Source of the DNA: Gp1-AA122 sp036378535
Lineage (GTDB): Bacteria; Acidobacteriota; Terriglobia; Terriglobales; Acidobacteriaceae
Reading direction: 5' to 3'
DNA: 64,000 nucleotides
NCBI GenBank assembly: GCA_036378535.1
Contig: DASUWH010000079.1
Span: 62,001-126,000 of the forward strand
Shown here piece by piece: positions 33,006 to 40,794 of the stretch (its first letter is position 1; the number at the start of each line of letters is the position of its first letter). Under the pieces are notes generated by a model that saw only the letters and a program-made list of their open reading frames with translations, had not been told where the DNA came from and did not search any database. The translations under genes were made by a program, and so were the position numbers.

Positions 33006-34181
33006 TTATCTAGCCGACTTGAATAGCGACCATGCCTCGCGCTTTACCTGTTCGTCATTTTCTGTGAGCTTCTGCGCCAGGCCAGTAAAGGAGCGGGCGA
33101 TCTCGGTGTGGTTCTGGTCCATCAGCGGAGTGCCGCGATCGATAGCCGCCGATACCGCAAAATATTGATTGGGAATCTTCCACAGCAGCTTGGCGCCAGT
33201 CGCCGCCTCGGCATCCGCTTCGGAAAAACCTGGTATTTTCCGGAAGCGGTTCAAAACCAGGCGAACCCGCTCCCGTCCGCCTGTTTCCCCCAGAAATTGC
33301 AGTACCCGGGCCGCGCTCCATAAGGAGGCTACATCGGTATGGCCGACCAGCAGCACCGTTTCCGACAAGTTGCACACCAGCCGGGTCGCACCATCGAGAC
33401 GGCTGGAAGCATCCACCACTACGTAGCGATAGTGATTCACCAGCATGTCGAAGAGGCGGGCGAATTCTGCCGTGGACGGTTCCACCACGCCCGGTGTATT
33501 CACCCCGGCCAGCAGTTGCAGGCCGTCCGAGCTGCGCGTCATGAAACTTTCCAGCAGGGAACTATCCAGGCGGTGCAGGTTGCGGATCGCATCCGAGATT
33601 GTGAACAGCGGCTTCAAATTCAAATGCAGGGCAGCGTGCCCCAAAAGCGCCAAATCGATCAGCGCAACGTGGCCATGGGCCGATTGAAGAGCCAAAGCCA
33701 GATTGACGGCAACCGTCGTTGCTCCCACGCCGCCTTTCGCATTCACGACCGTAAAGACCTTTCCCCGTGAGCCCTCCCGCTTCACTTTCCGTTGTGCGGT
33801 GGTAAGCCGAACGAAGGCTTCTAAAAGATCTGTGGTAGTGGTGGGGCGCTCGATAAACTCCTGGGCTCCTGCCCGCATGGCGCTGACGATCAGTTGCGGC
33901 TGCTGCATGCTGCCGATCGCGAATACCGCGGATTCAGGAAGTTCCTGACGAATCAGCTCGAGGGCTCGCAAGGCCATCGCCGCGTTGTCGGAAGGAATAT
34001 CGACCAGGATGACATCCGGATTGGCCGATTGCACCCGGCGAATCACTGGGTCAGTCGCGCCCACAGGGAAACTGGCGCACGTGTGAGAGGTCCGAGCAAC
34101 GCTGGTTCCGTCAACCAGCACCTGGAGCACGGCTCTCTGTTCGCTGTCGGTGGCTACAATTACGACTGAAAGCTCGGGCAT
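33006..34181 (-). CDS. tadZ: Tad pilus localisation protein TadZ/CpaE
   Basis: A 391-residue protein with an atypical receiver-like domain at the N-terminus (about 1-125; VDGTSVARTSHTC, then DVILVDIPSDNAAMALRAL) and a ParA/MinD-type ATPase domain. The deviant Walker A is VVNAKGGVGATTVAVNLALA, followed by VALIDLALLG. CpaE proteins place the pilus machine at the cell pole. The usual phosphorylatable aspartate of a receiver is not clearly in place. Between this gene and rcpA is a 109-bp gap with no obvious feature. Confidence 0.93.
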   Translation of the reverse strand: MPELSVVIVATDSEQRAVLQVLVDGTSVARTSHTCASFPVGATDPVIRRVQSANPDVILVDIPSDNAAMALRALELIRQELPESAVFAIGSMQQPQLIVSAMRAGAQEFIERPTTTTDLLEAFVRLTTAQRKVKREGSRGKVFTVVNAKGGVGATTVAVNLALALQSAHGHVALIDLALLGHAALHLNLKPLFTISDAIRNLHRLDSSLLESFMTRSSDGLQLLAGVNTPGVVEPSTAEFARLFDMLVNHYRYVVVDASSRLDGATRLVCNLSETVLLVGHTDVASLWSAARVLQFLGETGGRERVRLVLNRFRKIPGFSEADAEAATGAKLLWKIPNQYFAVSAAIDRGTPLMDQNHTEIARSFTGLAQKLTENDEQVKREAWSLFKSAR

Positions 34182-34290
34182 ACCGGCCCTTGGACCCCGT
34201 CCGTGTGACTCTAAAGATAACCTACTCGGGCCAGCAGAGTCGCCCCATTTTTGGACTACCGAGTGTTATTTCCAAACCTTCGTAACTCAT

Positions 34291-35841
34291 TCATTTCCCA
34301 GAACCGGTGGGCTTTTTGCCATCAAACTTTTCCTGGTTGAGGAACGGCTTCGGCATGGTTGGACCCGCCGGAGCCTCGCTGCTTGGCGAGACGCGCTTTA
34401 CGGTGCACAGGACCATCAATTCGGAATTGCTTCTCTGCGCGCTTTTGCTCTTGAAGAAATTCCCAAGAATCGGAATGTCGCCCAACCCCGGTAGCTTATT
34501 GGTGATATTGGTAATGCGATTGTCCATCAGGCCGGCGATAACGAAACTCTGGCCATCCTGAACCTCGAATTCGGTCTCCGCGCGCCGGGTGCTTAGCGCC
34601 GGGACGGTAAAACCGGAGATCGTCAGAGCATTGGCGAAATCCAGGGCGCTGACCTCCGGTATGACCCGCAAGTGTATGTTTCCATTGGGCATGATCACCG
34701 GAGTGAACTTCAGCCGCACCCCAAATTCCTTGAATTGAATACTGACGGCGGTAAATCCCTGGCCTGGCTGAACCATTGGAAACGGAAACTCACCACCCGC
34801 GAGGAAGCTCGACTCCTTGCCATTCACAGCGATCAGGTTCGGCTCAGCCAGGATCTGCAGAAGATTCTTGTTCTGCAAAGCCCTGACCACTGTTCCCAGG
34901 TGAATGTCCGGTCGGAACAGGAATATGTTGAGCATGTCGTTGATAGTCGCCGTGCTGTTAAAGGGCGACGTGCCGGGCCCGCTAGGATTCACCACCCCCC
35001 CATCGGGATAGGGTACAGGCGTGTTACCGAAAGTGTCGTTCAGGGTGCCGAATTTTTCACCGCCGAATTGCCCGGTACTCACATTGCCCAAGGTTCGGAA
35101 GGCGCCCGTGGAAAAAAGATTGATCCCAGCCTCAGTCAATGCGCTCCGATCTACCTCAGCGAATTTAACCTGGAGCAGAACCTCCTGCGCTCCCACCGGA
35201 CCGAAAGTCAATACATTTACTACACTCTTGGAATAGGCGGCAGCGATCAACTCCGCCCGCTTGGCTACATCTTCCGTAGAAACGTGCCCGGCTAACACGA
35301 TGGCGTTTCGGGATGGAGTGACAGTGATCTGTTCCTCGGGGAAGACGCGGCGCTCCTCCTCGGCGACTGCGGTTACATCCACGTCCACGCGCAGATCAAA
35401 ACTGCGCGACCGCTCCAGTTCATCCCATATCAGCAACGATACTTCGCCGGGAGAGCGGCCATGCACGAGAATCTGTGTGGGCGTAACTACGCTGACATCC
35501 GCCACCGACGGGTCGGTAACCGAAACCCGTTTCAATCGTTCCGTGGTATTGATCAGCAGTGACTTACCAACCAATACGCGCAAAGGCGCCGCGCTGCTCA
35601 ACTCCGATTGCGGGGTGGCAGCCGATGCCGGAGGAGCGGTTCCGGCTTGGGCAGAAGCGGGTGAAGCCGGCTGAGCCGGAGGATTTTGGGGAGCCGTCGG
35701 CGCCGGCGCCGGCGCGGTTCCGATCGTGGTGGGCGGCTGCGCTTGCTGTTCCGGTGTGCTTGCCGCATTTTGTCCCAGAACTGAAAAGGAACTGACGATA
35801 ACAAGTATGCCGACCGTACAGCACTTACGGGCAAAGGTCAT
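34291..35841 (-). CDS. rcpA: Tad pilus secretin RcpA/CpaC
   Basis: A 516-residue outer-membrane secretin. Signal peptide ending near VLGQ, an Ala/Pro/Gln-rich linker (about 25-85), an N-terminal domain with RVLVGKSLLINTTERLKRVS and VHGRSPGEVSLLIWD, a BON-like segment with NAIVLAGHVSTEDVAKRAEL, then the secretin core ending GQSFVIAGLMDNRITNIT and KLPGLGDIPILGNFF. The ring formed by 12-15 copies lets the pilus cross the outer membrane. The proline-rich linker is longer than usual. Confidence 0.94.
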   Translation of the reverse strand: MTFARKCCTVGILVIVSSFSVLGQNAASTPEQQAQPPTTIGTAPAPAPTAPQNPPAQPASPASAQAGTAPPASAATPQSELSSAAPLRVLVGKSLLINTTERLKRVSVTDPSVADVSVVTPTQILVHGRSPGEVSLLIWDELERSRSFDLRVDVDVTAVAEEERRVFPEEQITVTPSRNAIVLAGHVSTEDVAKRAELIAAAYSKSVVNVLTFGPVGAQEVLLQVKFAEVDRSALTEAGINLFSTGAFRTLGNVSTGQFGGEKFGTLNDTFGNTPVPYPDGGVVNPSGPGTSPFNSTATINDMLNIFLFRPDIHLGTVVRALQNKNLLQILAEPNLIAVNGKESSFLAGGEFPFPMVQPGQGFTAVSIQFKEFGVRLKFTPVIMPNGNIHLRVIPEVSALDFANALTISGFTVPALSTRRAETEFEVQDGQSFVIAGLMDNRITNITNKLPGLGDIPILGNFFKSKSAQRSNSELMVLCTVKRVSPSSEAPAGPTMPKPFLNQEKFDGKKPTGSGK

Positions 35842-35874
35842 TGTGATTGGTTCTCCAGTGCTGTTGCAGCACGG

Positions 35875-36714
35875 TTACTGTTCAAAATTGACCTCTTTTT
35901 TCTCATTCCCGCGGATTACCTCGATCGTGTAAGGGCTGGGCCGAGCGGGGGCGGGCGTCGGAACAATATGTTTAACCTTGGTCGGAACGCGGGCCGGAGC
36001 CGCGGCCACGGGTATACCCCCGTTATAGAGACCGGCGTTGCGCACCGACGCTATTTTTTCCTGACCTGTGTCTAATATGTTTCGAAGGCTAAGCTGGATG
36101 CGCCCTTCCTGGCTTGCTAGCGCCAGTTTCTGAGCATCTTCCGGCGAGACCAGCAGGGTGATAACGGCTGAGGTTTGTGGCTCCCCCGCCGCATTTCGCT
36201 CCAGTTTCTGTCCGGTGGCCAACACCGCCACGTTCTGCAGCACCGTCGTCGTGACCGAATCTCCGCCCGCTGGAGTGCCCGTCAGGAGCACATCGACGCG
36301 CGTGCCGGGCAGGACAAAACCGGCCACCGCAATTACGTCGTTAACCCGGACGGAAACGGCGCGCATCCCCGGCGGAATCAAGGCTGGCAGCCCAGCCACA
36401 TCCTTATCCGCCAGTTTGTTGGTCAGGATAAATTCGCCTCTGGAAATCGGTTGCAGGACGCCGCGGCCAATCGCCCGTGCCTTCTGATGGATGACGCCGT
36501 CGGGCAGACTCTCGGCGGGCCAATTGACGATCTTTAAGTCATGATCTTCCAGTTTGGCGCCGATTTGCAGATCGTTGGCCGCGACTACCACATCCACCCC
36601 GGGCTTGCGTGGCCCAGTCGCGCCCGCTTGCAGGCGTTTGTAGACTATAGAGCTAAACAGTGCGCCCAGCGCCAAGGCGATCACGCCGATAAACATCAAT
36701 CGGGTCCGATTCAT
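35875..36714 (-). CDS. rcpC: Tad pilus assembly protein RcpC/CpaB
   Basis: A 279-residue periplasmic protein with one N-terminal helix (RLMFIGVIALALGALFSSIV) and an SAF domain (about 45-110; VDVVVAANDLQIGAKLEDHD, GVLQPISRGEFILTNKLA), then the CpaB beta domain with PPGMRAVSVRVNDVIAVAGF. ATG 36714 has AAGGAG 4 bases upstream, so the 68-codon extension before it is rejected. A sigma-54-like promoter ends 29 bp before this start. Confidence 0.93.
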   Translation of the reverse strand: MNRTRLMFIGVIALALGALFSSIVYKRLQAGATGPRKPGVDVVVAANDLQIGAKLEDHDLKIVNWPAESLPDGVIHQKARAIGRGVLQPISRGEFILTNKLADKDVAGLPALIPPGMRAVSVRVNDVIAVAGFVLPGTRVDVLLTGTPAGGDSVTTTVLQNVAVLATGQKLERNAAGEPQTSAVITLLVSPEDAQKLALASQEGRIQLSLRNILDTGQEKIASVRNAGLYNGGIPVAAAPARVPTKVKHIVPTPAPARPSPYTIEVIRGNEKKEVNFEQ

Positions 36715-36742
36715 TACGCTCCTTAATAAAACTGTGGACTTG

Positions 36743-36758
36743 TGCAAAAGCCAAGCCA
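36743..36758 (-). promoter_or_regulatory. Sigma-54-type promoter in front of rcpC
   Basis: On the minus strand the sequence TGGCTTGGCTTTTGCA matches the -24/-12 consensus TGGCACG-N4-TTGCA at 10 of 12 specified positions, with the exact GG-to-GC spacing. Transcription would start near 36732, giving a leader of about 18 bases that includes the rcpC ribosome site. It separates rcpC and the machine genes from flp. Confidence 0.55.
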
Positions 36759-36865
36759 CGCGCAAATTGTTGGCAGGCGACGGGGAACTTGGCGGGATGC
36801 TGCTGGCTCGTGATGATGACTCATGAAAAACGGAGGAACCACAGCTAATCTGCACCCACCGAGAA

Positions 36866-37027
36866 CTACTGGATCGAACTGGCGACGTTCGAAAACACGG
36901 TATTTGCGTTACTTCCAATCAACCGAATCGTACCCACGACAATGACCAGAATGACGGCCAACATCACCGCGTATTCAGCGATGTCCTGGCCTTCCTCTCC
37001 TCGTAAGAGCTTGTCGATCAATCGCAC
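36866..37027 (-). CDS. flp: Flp/Fap-type pilin, major pilin of the Tad pilus
   Basis: A 53-residue ORF starting at GTG 37027 behind an excellent ribosome site (GAGGAGGT, 6 bases upstream). The short basic leader MRLIDKLLRGEEGQ is followed by DIAEYAVMLAVILVIVVGTI. The E-Y pair after the leader is the Flp hallmark; the prepilin peptidase would cut before the hydrophobic stretch. The protein ends NVASSIQ. No TadV/CpaA peptidase and no TadE/F minor pilin gene is in the window. Confidence 0.9.
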   Translation of the reverse strand: MRLIDKLLRGEEGQDIAEYAVMLAVILVIVVGTIRLIGSNANTVFSNVASSIQ

Positions 37028-37233
37028 GTCGCTACCTCCTCTTCGCTCACAAACAAGATCCGCGCTTCATAACCGCATGCGCAGTACTACGCTAACGGCC
37101 AGCGAATCGGAACAACTATGCTCGTGTCAGAATACGGACGCGAAGCTGCGTCCAGGTACTCATCATATTAACCCTAAATCGGCCTGTGTAGGAGCAAAAC
37201 TGACAAAACGGTTGACAATACATTCAGCCCCAC

Positions 37234-38574
37234 ATGGCTCTCGACATGACGAGTCTTGCCACCAGTTCTGGGATCGTTCACGCACATCAAGGATCATTCG
37301 TGAGAAATCCTAGAGTCGGAATGGTCTTTGCCTTCCTGCTTGCGGTGGCGATGTGGTGGTATGCCGATTTCATCCTCGTCCCCTACCAGGTTTCCGAGGC
37401 GGCCCGGAGTGGTCGTCCTCGCGGCAATCTCTCCGACCTCTATCCCCGCTGGCTGGGAGCCCGTGAGTTGCTGCTGCGCGGCCGCGACCCCTACAGCCCC
37501 GAAGTTACGCGCGAGATCCAGGCTGGATACTACGGCCGTCCACTGGATCGCAGCCTTCCCAATGATCCCCGGGACCAGCAGGGATTCGCCTATCCCGTGT
37601 ACGTTGTGTTTCTGCTCGCGCCAGCGATACGCTTTCCCTTCCTCGCCGTGCAACAGGTGTTTCGCTGGCTTTTGCTCTTTCTGATAGTCGCCTCTGTGCC
37701 GCTATGGCTGTCAGCATTGCGTGCGCGCTTTTCCAGGACCGGGATGCTAACCGCGACGGTTTTAGTTCTGGGCAGTTTTCCGGCCGTGCAGGCGATCAAG
37801 CTGCAACAACTGACTGCTGTCGTCTGCTTCCTGCTGGCAGGTTGCGCCGCTGCACTCGCTACGCGTCGCTACGTCCTCGCTGGATTTTTGTTGGCCTTGG
37901 CCACCATCAAACCACAGCTCGCTATACCGTTCGCCGCATGGCTGCTCCTGTGGTCCCTGGGCGACTGGCGTTCGCGGCAACGGTTGATCTGGAGCTTTGT
38001 CGCGGCTATGGCAATCCTCATTGTGGGCGGTGAAGCCGTGCTGCCGGGATGGATAGGAAGCTTCCGTCTTGCCTCGGTTGCCTACCTTCAATATGCAGGC
38101 GGAACCTCGCTGTTGGATCTGGCCCTGACACCAACGTGGGGCCGAGTCTTCTCCACTCTCCTGATCCTCGTAGTCGGGTATTTTTGCTGGCCATGGCGCC
38201 ACACCCCGGCTGATACAGAGGGGTTTCACTCGAGCCTGGCTCTGGTCCTGGCCGCAATCCTGGTGGTTATTCCCACCTTTGCGCCGTACAACCAACTGCT
38301 GCTCATTCCTGCACTGCTCCTGCTCGCCCGGTGGGCGCCGTGCTTGTGGCATGCAGGCGTGGTGCAGCGCCTCTCTATGGTCCTGGTGGTTCTCGTTATT
38401 TTGTTGCCGTGGCTCGCGGCGGCAGCTTTGGATCTCACGTTGCTATTCCTCTCGCGCGAAACCGTAGAGCGGGCCTGGGCAGTGCCGCTGTGGACCAGTT
38501 GGGCAATTCCGTTTCCGGTTCTAGCGGCGCTTGCTTTGGGTGCAAGGCAAGCCGCCAGGCAACAGTCCCCTTAA
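37234..38574 (+). CDS. Glycosyltransferase 87 (DUF2029) family membrane protein
   Basis: A 446-residue protein with about ten hydrophobic segments. The first periplasmic loop has DLYPRWLGARELLLRGRDPYS, the GT87 pattern of a GT-C type mannosyl- or arabinosyltransferase that uses polyprenyl-phosphate sugars. LALATIKPQLAIPFAAWLLL follows in the middle, another hallmark. Three possible starts lie near 37234 (MALDM-); I keep the first. TTGACA lies 22 bp upstream of it as a -35 box. It is divergent from flp with 206 bp between them. Confidence 0.82.
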   Translation: MALDMTSLATSSGIVHAHQGSFVRNPRVGMVFAFLLAVAMWWYADFILVPYQVSEAARSGRPRGNLSDLYPRWLGARELLLRGRDPYSPEVTREIQAGYYGRPLDRSLPNDPRDQQGFAYPVYVVFLLAPAIRFPFLAVQQVFRWLLLFLIVASVPLWLSALRARFSRTGMLTATVLVLGSFPAVQAIKLQQLTAVVCFLLAGCAAALATRRYVLAGFLLALATIKPQLAIPFAAWLLLWSLGDWRSRQRLIWSFVAAMAILIVGGEAVLPGWIGSFRLASVAYLQYAGGTSLLDLALTPTWGRVFSTLLILVVGYFCWPWRHTPADTEGFHSSLALVLAAILVVIPTFAPYNQLLLIPALLLLARWAPCLWHAGVVQRLSMVLVVLVILLPWLAAAALDLTLLFLSRETVERAWAVPLWTSWAIPFPVLAALALGARQAARQQSP

Positions 38575-38672
38575 CCGTGAACCCGCTCTGGTAAAGCAAT
38601 AAGATGACTTACTTGCAAAGGCAAGACTCGACAGGTTACGCTTCTGCACTCGTTCCCGTGTTGGGAGGCGAC

Positions 38673-39014
38673 ATGGCCTTGAAGATGGAAAGCAAAACGA
38701 TCGGCGGAGTCACAGTGGTGCGCTGCATCGGCCGCATTATTTTTGGCGACGAAGCCGCGGCGCTACGCTCCACCCTGAAGGATATTCTTTCTACCAGCAA
38801 GAAAGTCCTGCTGGATCTGTCGGAAGTGAACTATATCGACAGCGGTGGGCTGGGAACACTGGTTGGAGTGTATTCGTCGGCCCGGTCTGCCGGCGCCGAC
38901 ATTAAACTCACCGGGCTCAGCCAGCGCGTCCGTGACGTACTCCAGATCACTAAGCTGGTCACGGTATTTGAAGTCTACGATTCTGAACAGAAGGCTCTGG
39001 CGGCGTTCCATTAA
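38673..39014 (+). CDS. Anti-sigma factor antagonist (STAS domain)
   Basis: A 113-residue single STAS domain. The phosphorylation loop is VNYIDSGGLGTLVG, with the serine that a RsbW/SpoIIAB-type kinase would phosphorylate. Start at ATG 38673, with GGAGG 5 bases upstream; a frame 23 codons longer is rejected. It lies 77 bp before a PP2C phosphatase gene, the enzyme that would remove the phosphate, so the pair forms a partner-switching unit. The cognate anti-sigma kinase is not in the window. Confidence 0.93.
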   Translation: MALKMESKTIGGVTVVRCIGRIIFGDEAAALRSTLKDILSTSKKVLLDLSEVNYIDSGGLGTLVGVYSSARSAGADIKLTGLSQRVRDVLQITKLVTVFEVYDSEQKALAAFH

Positions 39015-39091
39015 GTGTTCAGAAGTATCGGTTGGGCTGCCTTCCCCAGCGCCGCGCTGTTATCATTCTTCCGGGAAAGGTTTCCGGTGTC

Positions 39092-40774
39092 ATGGCGATA
39101 GGCTCGGCCTCCAATCCAGGTCTGGAGAGAACTTCAGGCGCGTTCCCCTCGCTGATCCTGGTCCAGGCGCAGGAACAGCGTTCCCTGGTCCTGGATCACA
39201 GCCCTTTTTCGATCGGCCGCAAGATCGATAAGGACTTGGTAATTGCCGATCCCCGCGTCTCCCGCGATCACGCCCTAATCACCTCCGAGGATGGTGCATT
39301 TTACGTCGCCGATCAGGGCAGCAAACACGGCACCTTCGTCAATGGCGAGCGCGTCGAACGCCAGAAGTTGCAGCGCAACGATCGCCTGGAGTTCGGGGTG
39401 CGAGACGGTGCTTACGTTATCTTTCACCCCATCAGCAACACCTCCAACACCGCGCGCGAATTTCTGAGTCAGATTTCCGGATTGCAAATCTCCACCGACA
39501 CTACCGATCTGGAAAAGCTGACCATGTTCCTGGACGCCGCCCGCAAATTGAATACCACGGGCGTGCTCGACGAGATTCTGGTCACCGTTGCCGACACCAC
39601 ACTCAAGCTTACGCGGGCCGAGCGCGCTTTCGTTTTCCTGAAGACCGAGGATGGCAGTTTGCGGCTGGCCGCTGGGCGCAATTCCAAAGGGGAAGTACTG
39701 ATTGACGACACCACCATCTCCCATTCCATTCTCGACGAAGCCCTGCATTCGGCCTCGGAGTTCCTGGTAACCGACACCAGCCAGTCGCTCGATCTGGCCG
39801 GGCGCCACAGTATCGTGGCCTACGACCTGCGGACGGTGATCTGCATTCCTCTGCGCAAGCCGCAAGTGCAGGCCCGCCGCGAGGTCACCGCCATTACCGC
39901 GCCCGAGCAAATCGGCACTGACATCATCGGAGCTTTGTATGTGGATTCGCGTTTCGCCTCGCGCGACATTTCCAGCGTCAGCAACGATATTCTCCGTGCC
40001 ATAGCCACCGAAGCCGCTCAACTGGTCGAGAACGCGCGCCTGGTGCAGGCCGAGGAAGCGGCTCGACGTTATCAGCAGGAGTTGGCTATTGCTTCGTCAA
40101 TCCAGCAACGGCTCATGGAAGTTCACATTCCTGAGGTACCCTTCGCGCGCATGAGCGGACGTAATCTCCAGTGTAAAGAGATCGGCGGCGATTTCTATGA
40201 TGCCGTCAGCACCGAAGACCATTTCGCGGTATTCCTGGTGGACGTGTGCGGAAAAGGAGTGTCGGCCGCTCTGCTGGCCTCCACGCTGCAGGGCATGGTG
40301 TATTCGCACCTCGTCGCGCGCATGCCGCTGGCGGAAATCGTAGCGGCCGTGAATCGGTTTTTCACCCAGAAGCACCTCGGCGAGAAGTACGCCACCATGG
40401 TGATCGCCCGCATCAACCGCAGCGGTGAACTGGAATTCGTGAATTGTGGCCATGTCCCCCCTCTCGTGGTTTCGAACCACAAGGTCATGCGGCCCGAGGC
40501 CGGCAATCTGCCCGTCGGCCTGCTGGCCGATGCCACTTATGAAAGTTCTCACCTGCAACTACAGCAGGGAGATCGTCTGCTGCTGGTGACAGACGGAGTT
40601 ACGGAAGCAGAAAATGCCCGCGGAGATTTTTACGAGAACGAGCGGCTGGAAGCGACTGCCGCTCAGAGTTCCTCTCTGGACGAAATCTTAGCCTCGCTCG
40701 CGAAATTCTGCGGCGGTACTCCCTTGAACGACGACTGCACCGTGGTCGAGCTTGTCTATACTGGTCTGACCTGA
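39092..40774 (+). CDS. FHA-GAF-PP2C (SpoIIE-type) phosphatase
   Basis: A 560-residue signalling protein. An FHA domain at about 25-115 (FSIGRKIDKDLVIADPRVSR, then GSKHGTFVNG) binds phosphothreonine; a GAF domain spans about 145-315; a short coiled coil AAQLVENARLVQAEEAARRY leads to a SpoIIE/RsbU PP2C domain with KEIGGDFYDAVS, FLVDVCGKGVSAALLA and LLLVTDGVTEAENARG, the metal-binding aspartates. Start at ATG 39092; a TTG at 39032 would add 20 residues. It probably dephosphorylates the STAS protein encoded just before it, driven by an FHA input from a Ser/Thr kinase. Confidence 0.93.
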   Translation: MAIGSASNPGLERTSGAFPSLILVQAQEQRSLVLDHSPFSIGRKIDKDLVIADPRVSRDHALITSEDGAFYVADQGSKHGTFVNGERVERQKLQRNDRLEFGVRDGAYVIFHPISNTSNTAREFLSQISGLQISTDTTDLEKLTMFLDAARKLNTTGVLDEILVTVADTTLKLTRAERAFVFLKTEDGSLRLAAGRNSKGEVLIDDTTISHSILDEALHSASEFLVTDTSQSLDLAGRHSIVAYDLRTVICIPLRKPQVQARREVTAITAPEQIGTDIIGALYVDSRFASRDISSVSNDILRAIATEAAQLVENARLVQAEEAARRYQQELAIASSIQQRLMEVHIPEVPFARMSGRNLQCKEIGGDFYDAVSTEDHFAVFLVDVCGKGVSAALLASTLQGMVYSHLVARMPLAEIVAAVNRFFTQKHLGEKYATMVIARINRSGELEFVNCGHVPPLVVSNHKVMRPEAGNLPVGLLADATYESSHLQLQQGDRLLLVTDGVTEAENARGDFYENERLEATAAQSSSLDEILASLAKFCGGTPLNDDCTVVELVYTGLT

Positions 40775-40794
40775 TTCCCGAGGCCTATCTAGCC

